Positions 52,107 through 59,900 of a stretch of DNA of 64,000 nucleotides are shown here, piece after piece (positions within the stretch are counted from its first letter, which is position 1; each line of letters starts with the position of its first letter). Origin of the DNA: Hydractinia symbiolongicarpus (taxonomy: Eukaryota > Cnidaria > Hydrozoa > Anthoathecata > Hydractiniidae); NCBI RefSeq assembly GCF_029227915.1, contig NC_079887.1, positions 1,054,001 to 1,118,000 of the forward strand, in the 5' to 3' direction. The notes under the pieces are model-generated. The model was not told the origin of the DNA, ran no database searches, and was given only the letters and a program-made list of their open reading frames with translations. Both the position numbers and the translations under genes were made by a program.

Positions 52107-55100
52107 ATGCATTGGTTAAAAGTTTTGCAGCTTATGTTAGACAATAAAATTATTAGTGCAGTTTCGCTTGATATATTTTCAGCTTTAAAAATGAGTATTA
52201 AAAATAAACAAGTTTATGATCTTTTTTCTTCATTGAATGAAAAAAGCATTAAAGAAGTAAGTGATGGATTTGTTTTACTTGGTGTTCAAATAACATGTCC
52301 AGAAAAAGCGTTATATACAAAAGTTAAAAGACTAGTAGAGAAAGTAAATGGTCTGAAAAAAAGGAAAGCTAATTCTGCTATAGAAACTTTGTTGGAAGCT
52401 GAGTTTAGTGTTCCAGTGCAAATTACCCCACATCAGCGATCTATTGATGCGGCTAGTTCTAGAAATGAAGTTTTGTTTAAAGAGAAAATGAAACAATTAA
52501 AGGAGGAAAACAAAAGTTTAAAAAGAAAGTGCGAAAATTTTCAAGAATTAGAAATTCAATACAACACACAAGTCAAAGAGGTTAAGAAACTTAGTAACGA
52601 GTTATTTGTAGCAATGAAGGATGAAAATAAGTTGACAGCAGAATATCGTCGTATAAAGAACAATTATCTTGAAGTAGAGGAAAAACTTAGAAATGTGGAA
52701 TTGAAATTTAAAGATAATAGCAAAGCGAGGGCAGATAAATTGAGAAATTTATCAAAGAAAATTAAAAACAGAGATGATAAAATTAATAAAATGGAATCAG
52801 AAATAGCTGAATTGATATCTGGTACTGAGAATAAAAGTGATGAGTTGGATGACATGAAAGTAAACTTGAACAGACTCAATGATAAATTAGAAAACAGTGA
52901 AACTATAGTTGATGATCTGCGGAATGAGAAAGCAAAACTGAAAAGAAAGACGCACAGTTTGTTGTTAAAAATTGAAAACCAGAAAAAATTGATTGACCAC
53001 AAAGAAGTGAATGATATGAAGTGTTTAAAAAGTGATTATGACAAACTCTGTACAAACATGAAGCAACTTACTGAAGAAAATCGTGATTTGCAAATGCTCG
53101 TTTCGTTATTAAACGACAATGAAATTGTAACATTTGAAGGTGGTCGTTATTCAGACGAAATAAGAGAAGTTGTTATGGAATTACTTTCCTTGAATGTCAG
53201 CATGGGAAAGGTAAATGATGTGATCAAGGTTGTACTTGAAAAACTTGCAAAAAAAAGGGTTGACAGGTTGCCTTCACAAGGTTTAAAAAGTCATTTAATG
53301 CAAGAAGCATTAATTTTAGCACAATTACAGGTTGCAGAAGCAATGATTGATAATGACAAGGAGGCGTTTGGTAATTGTTTACATGGAGATGGTACATCAA
53401 AATACCATAAACATTATCAAAATTTTCAGATTACAACATCGAAAGGAAAAACTTTAACATTTGGATTATCAGAAGTTGCAGGTGGCGATGCGGCAATAGT
53501 AATGAAAAATTTTACTGACACAATTGATGACATGTGTGACATTCTGAAAGAATGTGACAAGGATGCAAATTTTTCCCGGCTTGTCACATCAATCAAATCT
53601 ACAATGTCGGATCTTGGCCCTATTAATCCTTTATTTAACTCACAACTGAAATCTTTAAGGGAAAAATTATTACCAAATGTTGTAGAAAACTGGAATTATT
53701 TAAGCGAAACACAAAAAACGGACATGACCGATATGGGAAATTTCTTTTGCAAATTACATCTTCTGGCAAATTTTGCCTCAGAGGCAGATAAAGTTCTGCA
53801 TTCATTTGAGAGAATGGTCCTCTGTGATGACTATGAAACAGTATTTGCCTTCAATAGTGCAAAAGAATCTTCTGCTTCTAGATTAGTGCGTACAGCTTGT
53901 AAAGCTTTTCATGTGCGTGGAAGTGACGAATGTGGAGTAGCATCGTATTTTAACTCGTTTTTAGCTGGTCGCAATCAGAAATCTTACTTTGTACCATTTA
54001 TTGGAAATCGTTTTAACATATTGTTTTATAACGCTGCTGCATTATATTACCATCGTGATGCAGTCGTATCTTTTCTTTCATCATGGCCTGATCCTAATAA
54101 TTTACTGAAAGCTGTAAATGAAGACGTATCAAATAAGTTGTTTCTTAGTGAAGTCAGAGCACTTGGCATTATTGATAAATTATTGACTGGTCCATTGTGG
54201 CGATTAATAGAGTCTTGTGAAAGTATCCTCGAAATAAATCCATACCTGTTACAACTTAAAGTCAAACTATCTGCACTCTGCAACAATTGTTCATCACTTC
54301 TATCTGGCAGTCATATTTTCCAAGAGGATGGTATTATTGTACACAACAAAGATGAATTATTTATCAAGCTATTTGAGGATACAGGTGATGATGAATTGGA
54401 TATTCTAACACAGCAAGCCCTTGAAATTATTTGCCATGCAATTCTCATCATCTTAGAGCGTCAATGTAAGGATCAACTGCCTGGAGGAAAGTACTGGAGC
54501 CCCAGTCAGATAATAAAGGAGACGTCATCAATTGTACCAGTAACCAATAAGGCTTCTGAAAGTGACTTTGCAATTTTGGATTTGTTAGTGAAAACGAAGC
54601 CAAGTGCCAATGTTGAAACATTGCAGGCTTTAACCATGTGGTCGCGTAACAAAACACTTGATTGGTTTGAACAGAAGTCTTATGATGAGAAAAAAAGTAT
54701 GATGGAATCAGCCAGACATAATGTGGAAAAAATGAAGGCGAAGTATAAATCAAGGAGAAAAGAACTGTTGGAGGAGAGGAAAAGGAAATTGCTTGCTAAA
54801 CAAGATATGAAAAAGAAAGCTGAAGAGAAAATAGCATTGAAGAAAGTGGAAGCTTTTAACAAATTGCTTGAGCTAAATGTCCAGGCTTGGATATCTGTTG
54901 ATGAACTGAAAAAAAACATCATGGATATATCATCACAAAAACGTGCAGAAGTTTTGCTAGCGCAAATGAATTTTTACAGGCATGTTATGCCTTTCAAATG
55001 CAATTCCAAATTGTTTAACAAAACAAAACAGAGTGGAAACAAAAGAGTTGATTTGTCTTGGGAAGAGCTTCTTGAAAACTTTGTTAAAATCATGCATGTA

Positions 55101-55493
55101 ACATTTTCATCATCTGCAGAAAAGGTAACAAAGGATAACCTGAAGTCGAAGGAAGATAGAGATGAAGTAGTTGCAACCCAAAAAAAGGAACTGATGGAAA
55201 AGATCAAGAAAGAAAGGATGAAAAAACTGTCTGAACAACAAAAAAGCAACAAACTCCCTTCCTTCATCAAAGACCCTGATTGTTTAGTTGGTTTACACAT
55301 ACGGCATCATTTAAAGGAAGAAGATGAAGAGGATGCATATTGGTGTAAAGGGGAAATTCTAAGTGTAGCAAAACGACATTCCAATCCTAAACGCACGTTG
55401 TTTAATGTAGTATATGAGTCAGAACCTGAGACAGTTTGGAGTTTTCCAATAATTTTAGATTTTGAGAAGGGAGACGTTATTATGTTATCTTAG
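52107..55493 (+). CDS. Probable transposase, coiled-coil and DDE-type core, 1,128 aa
   Basis: This single uninterrupted frame probably encodes the protein that moves the element by cutting and joining DNA at its inverted ends in the nucleus. Residues ~1-110 are helical and unrecognised. About 118-335 is a highly charged Lys/Glu/Asn-rich coiled coil, probably for oligomerisation. About 345-830 looks like an RNase H-fold transposase: HGDGTSK gives a candidate first catalytic Asp (D428), and D539 or D542 just before C548-K-L-H551 fits the CxxH motif found near the second Asp in hAT, Mutator, P and related families. The third acidic residue is uncertain (E818/D820 in SESDFAILD is one candidate). 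About 850-920 is a second charged helix. About 1058-1125 (GLHIRHHL, WCKGEILSV, FNVVYE, DFEKGDV) resembles a Tudor/chromo-like barrel. I recall similar GDGTS and DQLPGGKYW-type proteins from invertebrate genomes, without a firm family name. The start at ATG 52107 has A at -3; an in-frame TAG lies at 52083, so any longer N-terminus would need an upstream exon. Confidence 0.85.
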   Translation: MHWLKVLQLMLDNKIISAVSLDIFSALKMSIKNKQVYDLFSSLNEKSIKEVSDGFVLLGVQITCPEKALYTKVKRLVEKVNGLKKRKANSAIETLLEAEFSVPVQITPHQRSIDAASSRNEVLFKEKMKQLKEENKSLKRKCENFQELEIQYNTQVKEVKKLSNELFVAMKDENKLTAEYRRIKNNYLEVEEKLRNVELKFKDNSKARADKLRNLSKKIKNRDDKINKMESEIAELISGTENKSDELDDMKVNLNRLNDKLENSETIVDDLRNEKAKLKRKTHSLLLKIENQKKLIDHKEVNDMKCLKSDYDKLCTNMKQLTEENRDLQMLVSLLNDNEIVTFEGGRYSDEIREVVMELLSLNVSMGKVNDVIKVVLEKLAKKRVDRLPSQGLKSHLMQEALILAQLQVAEAMIDNDKEAFGNCLHGDGTSKYHKHYQNFQITTSKGKTLTFGLSEVAGGDAAIVMKNFTDTIDDMCDILKECDKDANFSRLVTSIKSTMSDLGPINPLFNSQLKSLREKLLPNVVENWNYLSETQKTDMTDMGNFFCKLHLLANFASEADKVLHSFERMVLCDDYETVFAFNSAKESSASRLVRTACKAFHVRGSDECGVASYFNSFLAGRNQKSYFVPFIGNRFNILFYNAAALYYHRDAVVSFLSSWPDPNNLLKAVNEDVSNKLFLSEVRALGIIDKLLTGPLWRLIESCESILEINPYLLQLKVKLSALCNNCSSLLSGSHIFQEDGIIVHNKDELFIKLFEDTGDDELDILTQQALEIICHAILIILERQCKDQLPGGKYWSPSQIIKETSSIVPVTNKASESDFAILDLLVKTKPSANVETLQALTMWSRNKTLDWFEQKSYDEKKSMMESARHNVEKMKAKYKSRRKELLEERKRKLLAKQDMKKKAEEKIALKKVEAFNKLLELNVQAWISVDELKKNIMDISSQKRAEVLLAQMNFYRHVMPFKCNSKLFNKTKQSGNKRVDLSWEELLENFVKIMHVTFSSSAEKVTKDNLKSKEDRDEVVATQKKELMEKIKKERMKKLSEQQKSNKLPSFIKDPDCLVGLHIRHHLKEEDEEDAYWCKGEILSVAKRHSNPKRTLFNVVYESEPETVWSFPIILDFEKGDVIMLS

Positions 55494-55646
55494 AATATAG
55501 TTAGTTATAGTATAGTTATATATTTGAGGGAAGAAATTTTTGTGGTAATGTATTTCGTTCAAACCGTGGAACTTTTTTATGGCAAAAACTTCTTCCTTTG
55601 AGGATCATTGTTTTGTCAACTTGTGACATGTGGTATATATTGTTCT

Positions 55647-55652
55647 ATTAAA
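55647..55652 (+). promoter_or_regulatory. Possible polyadenylation signal ATTAAA
   Basis: ATTAAA lies 154 bases after the stop codon and is followed within about 40 bases by a T-rich run ('gcgttctttttttt'). This is the arrangement expected of an animal poly(A) site. A canonical AATAAA also occurs at 56560-56565, about 1.07 kb from the stop, and is an alternative. Confidence 0.4.
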
Positions 55653-55734
55653 ACATTTAGCACTTATGGTAGCTTAATATTTTGCGTTCTTTTTTTTATT
55701 TAGGTGCTAAAAGGTGCAGTTGTTCCATTTTCAT

Positions 55735-56555
55735 CTGGTCTGCATATTTATACTCTGTCAAATATTTTGCAAGCTTTAAGAGTGTTTGTCAAAGTTTTAT
55801 AGTTACCAACTTAGTGTTTTACAGTGGTTCCTGTGGACTTTCTTTTTACATTTCCTTAAATTTGAAATATCTTTTCAGCTATTACGTTATTTTCTCTGGC
55901 TGGTCTGCAAAAATATAAATTTCGTACATTTCTATGAAGTCTCTCAATGTTAAGATTACAGTTTATAAACATTTTTGCCGGTTATTGTATAATTGTTTTG
56001 CTTTTATACATTGATTTTATGTTATTTTTGAGCTACAGCATCATTTTTACTATCTGGTCTGCAAATTACACTCTTGTCAAATATTTTGTACTCTTCAAGA
56101 GTGTTTGTAAAATTTTTGAATAGTTACTAATTTGTGGTGTTTTATTATGTTCCTGTGAATTTTTTTCGCATTTTCATCAATTTGGAAAGATTTTTTCAAC
56201 TATGACGTCATTTTTTCTATCTGGTCTGCAAATTACACTCTTGTCAGATATTTGTACTCCTTAAGAGTGTTTGTATAATTTTTGAATAGTTACTAATTTG
56301 TGGTGTTTTATTATGTTCCTGTGAACTTTTTTGCATTTTCATCAATTTGGAAAGATTTTTTCAACTATGACGTCATTTTTTCTATCTGGTCTGCAAATTT
56401 ACACCCTTGTCCGAAATTTCGTACACTCTAATGAACTTTGTTTAACGTTAAGATTACAGTTTATAAAATTGTTTACTGGTTGTTGTATACTTTCTTGCGC
56501 TTTTAGAGCAATTTGTAGTAATATTTGAGCTATGACGTCATCATTACGTCATTTC
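55735..56555 (+). repeat. Five-copy ~165 bp tandem subrepeat in the transposon 3' region
   Basis: Each copy begins CTGGTCTGCAAA (or CTGGTCTGCATA), at 55735, 55900, 56054, 56221 and 56386, with spacings of 165, 154, 167 and 165 bp. Two kinds occur. Type P (55735, 56054, 56221) has 'actcttgtcaaatatttt', 'aagagtgtttgt' and 'ttaaatttg/tcaatttgg'. Type Q (55900, 56386) has 'ttaagattacagtttataaa' and 'gttgttgtata'-like sequence. The order is P-Q-P-P-Q. Copies 3, 4 and 5 end with TGACGTCA; copies 1 and 2 have degenerate forms. No gene here: the short open frames over it are chance. Confidence 0.88.
56203..56540. promoter_or_regulatory. Three TGACGTCA (CRE/ATF-type) palindromes
   Basis: Perfect 8 bp palindromes lie at 56203-56210, 56368-56375 and 56533-56540, exactly one subrepeat (165 bp) apart. 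TGACGTCA is the consensus cAMP-response element bound by CREB/ATF bZIP factors in animals. Use here is inference; the sites could also be recognition sites for the transposase. Confidence 0.5.
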
Positions 56556-56641
56556 TAAAAATAAACCATCAAAAATTAATATATTTTTTCTTTTACAAAT
56601 ATACTATCTACTGTAAAAATTTTAAGTTCTTACCATGTCTC

Positions 56642-56707
56642 AATCTGGAGTTATTGATTTTTAAAGATAGAAATTGTGAAAAAAAACCTATACATGACCC
56701 CCGTCTT
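56642..56707 (+). repeat. Subterminal direct repeat, right copy
   Basis: AATCTGGAG (56642-56650) and ACCCCCGTCTT (56697-56707) repeat the pair seen at 51402-51446, in the same order and strand. Inner spacing is longer here (46 versus 25 bases). Confidence 0.6.
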
Positions 56708-56716
56708 TGTGCCGTG

Positions 56717-56751
56717 TTTTGTTGCGAAATTGGCCGAAAAACGCAACAAAA
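56717..56751. other. Subterminal hairpin, right end
   Basis: TTTTGTTGCG (56717-56726) and CGCAACAAAA (56742-56751) form a perfect 10 bp inverted repeat with a 15-base loop, about 150 bp inside the right terminus. A second, shorter inverted pair, CCGTAT (56833-56838) and ATACGG (56859-56864), lies nearer the end. Confidence 0.6.
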
Positions 56752-56898
56752 AAGGGCTATACTATCTATCATAAAAATAACAATAACTAGAGAATGGCTT
56801 GTAGTTAGGAGTTGCGCGACCCCTCGTTGAAACCGTATAGAAATGTAGAAAACGTTGCATACGGCTAGAAGGTCGAGCGGCGCATAGAAAAATTTGAC

Positions 56899-56910
56899 CT
56901 GAACAGCCTA
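56899..56910 (-). repeat. Right terminal inverted repeat
   Basis: CTGAACAGCCTA is the exact reverse complement of the left terminus and ends at the second copy of the target duplication. Confidence 0.92.
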
Positions 56911-56917
56911 CAGGGAG
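56911..56917 (+). repeat. Target site duplication, right copy (CAGGGAG)
   Basis: This matches 51028-51034. The satellite resumes with 'taaactcatttcccgaacg' in the phase expected of an uninterrupted unit. Confidence 0.9.
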
Positions 56918-59900
56918 TAAACTCATTTCCCGAACGATTTTTTATATTATTTTTTTACCACTAAACGCATGAGACTTGTAGTTTTCAAAAATATTTTCAT
57001 ATTTGATGGGACGCTGATAAAAAGAAGTTTAATCGCCGGCAAACAAAAATCCGCGATTTCCCGTAAATCCCGGACTCGGCCCGTATAGTCAAAAGTATAC
57101 AAAGAAAGTACCCAGGGAGTAAACTCATTTCCCGAACGATTTTTTAAATTATTTTTTCACCACTAAAACGCATGAGACTTGTAGTTTTCAAAAATGTTTT
57201 CATTTTTGATGAGACGCTTAAAGAAAGAGGTTTAATCGCCGGCAAACGAAATCCCGCGCTTTCCCGTAAATCCGGGGCTTGGCCCGTATAGTCGAATGTA
57301 TACAAAGAAAGTACCCAGGGAGTAAACTCATTTCCCGAACGCTTTTTTAAATTATTTTTTCACCACTAAAACGCATGAGACTTGTAGTTTTCAAAAATGT
57401 TTTCATTTTTGATGAGACGCTGAATAAAAGCAGTTTAATCGCCGGCAAACGAAAACCTGCGATTTCCCTAAATCCCGGACTCGGCCCGTATAGTCAAAAG
57501 TATACAAAGAAAGTACCCAGGGAGTAAACTCATTTCCCGAACGATTTTTTAAATTATTTTTTCACCACTAAAACGCATGAGACTTGTAGTTTTCAAAAAT
57601 GTTTTCATCTTTGATGAGACGCAGAATAAAAGCAGTTTAATCGCCGGCAAACGAAAACCCGCGATTTCCCGTAAATCCCGGGCTTGGCCCGTATAGTCAA
57701 AAGTATACAAAGAAAGTACCCTGTGAGTAAACTCATTTCCAGAACGATTTTTTAATTTTTTTTTTCACCACTAAAACGCATAAGACGTGTAGTTTTTAAA
57801 AATGTTTTCATTTTTGATGAGACGCTGAATAAAAGAAGTTTAATCGCCGGCAAACGAAAACCCACGATTTCCCGTAATTCCAGGCTTGGCCCGTATAGTC
57901 AAAAGTATACAAAGAAAGTACCCAGGGAGTAAACTCATTTCCGAACGATTTTTTAAATTACTTTTTCACCACTAAAACGCATGAGACTTGCAGTTTTCAA
58001 GAATGTATTCATTTTTGATGAGACGCTGAATAAAAGCAGTTTAATCGCCGGCAAACGAAACCCGCGATTTCCCGTAAATCCCGGGCTTGGCCCGTATAGT
58101 CAAAAGTATACAAAGAAAGTACCCTGTGAGTAAACTCATTTCCAGAACGATTTTTTAATTTTTTTTTTCACCACTAAAACGCATAAGACGTGTAGTTTTT
58201 AAAAATGTTTTCATTTTTGATGAGACGCTGAATAAAAGAAGTTTAATCGCCGGCAAACGAAAACCCACGATTTCCCGTAATTCCAGGCTTGGCCCGTATA
58301 GTCAAAAGTATACAAAGAAAGTACCCAGGGAGTAAACTCATTTCCGAACGATTTTTTAAATTACTTTTTCACCACTAAAACGCATGAGACTTGCAGTTTT
58401 CAAGAATGTATTCATTTTTGATGAGACGCTGAATAAAAGCAGTTTAATCGCCGGCAAACGATACCCGCTATTTCCCGTAAATCCCGGGCTTGGCACGTAT
58501 AGTCGCATGTATACAAAGAAAGTACCCTGTCAGTAAACTCATTTCCAGAACGATTTTTTAATTTTTTTTTTTCACCACTAAAACGCATAAGACTTGTAGT
58601 TTTTAAAAATGTTTTCATTTTTGATGAGACGCTGAATAAAAGAAGTTTAATCGCCGGCAAACGAAAACCCGCGATTTCCCGTAATTCCCGGCTTGGCCCG
58701 TATAGTCAAAAGTATACAAAGAAAGTACCCAGGGAGTAAACTCATTTCCCGAACGATTTTTTAAATTTTTTTTTCACCACTAATACGCATGAGACTTGTA
58801 GTTTTCAAAAATGTTTTCATTTTTGATGAGACGCTTAATGAAAGAGGTTTAATCGCCGGAAAACGAAAACCCGCGATTTCCCGTAAATCCCGGGCTTGGC
58901 CCGTATAGTCGAATGTATACAAAGAAAGTACCCTGTGTGTAAACTCATTTCCAGAACGATTTTTTAATTTATTTTTTCACCACTAAAACGCATAAGACTT
59001 GTAGTTTTTAAAAATGTTTTCATTTTTGATGAGACGCTGAAGAAAAGAAGTTTAATCGCCGGCAAACGAAAACCCGCGATTTCCCGTAAATCCCGGGCTT
59101 GGCACGTATAGTCGAATGTATACAAAGAAAGTACCCAGGGAGTAAACTCATTTCCCGAACGCTTTTTTAAATTATTTTTTCACCACTAAAACGCATGAGA
59201 CTTGTAGTTTTTAAAAATGTTTTCATTTTTGATGAGACGCTGAATAAAAGCAGTTTAATCGCCGGCAAACGAAAACCTGCGATTTCCCTAAATCCCGGAC
59301 TCGGCCCGTATAGTCAAAAGTATACAAAGAAAGTACCCAGGGAGTAAACTCATTTCCGAACGATTTTTTAAATTACTTTTTCACCACTAAAACGCATGAG
59401 ACTTGCAGTTTTCAAGAATGTATTCATTTTTGATGAGACGCTGAATAAAAGCAGTTTAATCGCCGGCAAACGAAACCCGCTATTTCCCGTAAATCCCGGG
59501 CTTGGCACGTATAGTCGCATGTATACAAAGAAAGTACCCTGTGAGTAAACTCATTTCCAGAACGATTTTTTAATTTTTTTTTTCACCACTAAAACGCATA
59601 AGACTTGTAGTTTTTAAAAATGTTTTCATTTTTGATGAGACGCTGAATAAAAGAAGTTTAATCGCCGGCAAACGAAAACCCGCGATTTCCCGTAATTCCC
59701 GGCTTGGCCGGTATAGTCAAAAGTATACAAAGAAAGTACCCAGGGAGTAAACTCATTTCCGAACGATTTTTTAAATTATTTTTTCACCACTAAAACGCAT
59801 GAGACTTGTAGTTTTCAAAAATGTTTTCATTTTTGATGAGACGCTGAATAAAAGAAGTTTAATCGCCGGCAAACGAAAACCCGCGATTTCCCGTAAATCC

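Larger units (their letters stand above)
55494..56898 (+). other. 3' non-coding region of the transposon
   Basis: About 1.4 kb, AT-rich, holding a possible poly(A) signal, the five-copy subrepeat block, a direct repeat pair shared with the left end, and the terminal hairpins. The frames at 55682-55918, 56331-56528 and 56525-56830 lie on these repeats and show no domain, so they are not called as genes. Confidence 0.7.
51035..56910 (+). mobile_element. DNA transposon (5,876 bp) with 12 bp inverted termini, superfamily unassigned
   Basis: The element interrupts the satellite cleanly. It begins TAGGCTGTTCAG and ends CTGAACAGCCTA, a perfect 12 bp terminal inverted repeat, and is flanked by CAGGGAG on both sides (7 bp target duplication). 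Inside is one long intact gene for a protein with a candidate transposase core, plus non-coding ends of about 1.1 and 1.4 kb with hairpins and repeats. Its base composition (AT-rich, few CpG) differs sharply from the satellite. A 7 bp duplication is uncommon: hAT and P elements usually give 8 bp, piggyBac-like and Kolobok 4 bp, IS3EU 6 bp, and Dada 6-7 bp. I do not assign a superfamily. The perfect ends, clean duplication and open frame suggest recent, possibly autonomous mobility. This is the only transposon copy in the window. Confidence 0.93.

Noticed and set aside
52664-55300. Antisense frames inside the transposase gene (80-112 codons)
   Set aside because: They are shadows of the Lys/Glu-rich coding strand, giving Ser/Phe/Leu-rich peptides with no independent support.
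51035-56910. Alternative reading with a TA target duplication and GGCTG...CAGCC ends (mariner/PIF style)
   Set aside because: It would leave an extra CAGGGAG in the target, which normal satellite units do not have. The 7 bp duplication explains both junctions exactly.
51035-56910. Retrotransposon or endogenous virus
   Set aside because: No long terminal repeats, reverse transcriptase motif, gag-like zinc knuckle or poly(A) tail was seen; the ends are inverted, not direct.
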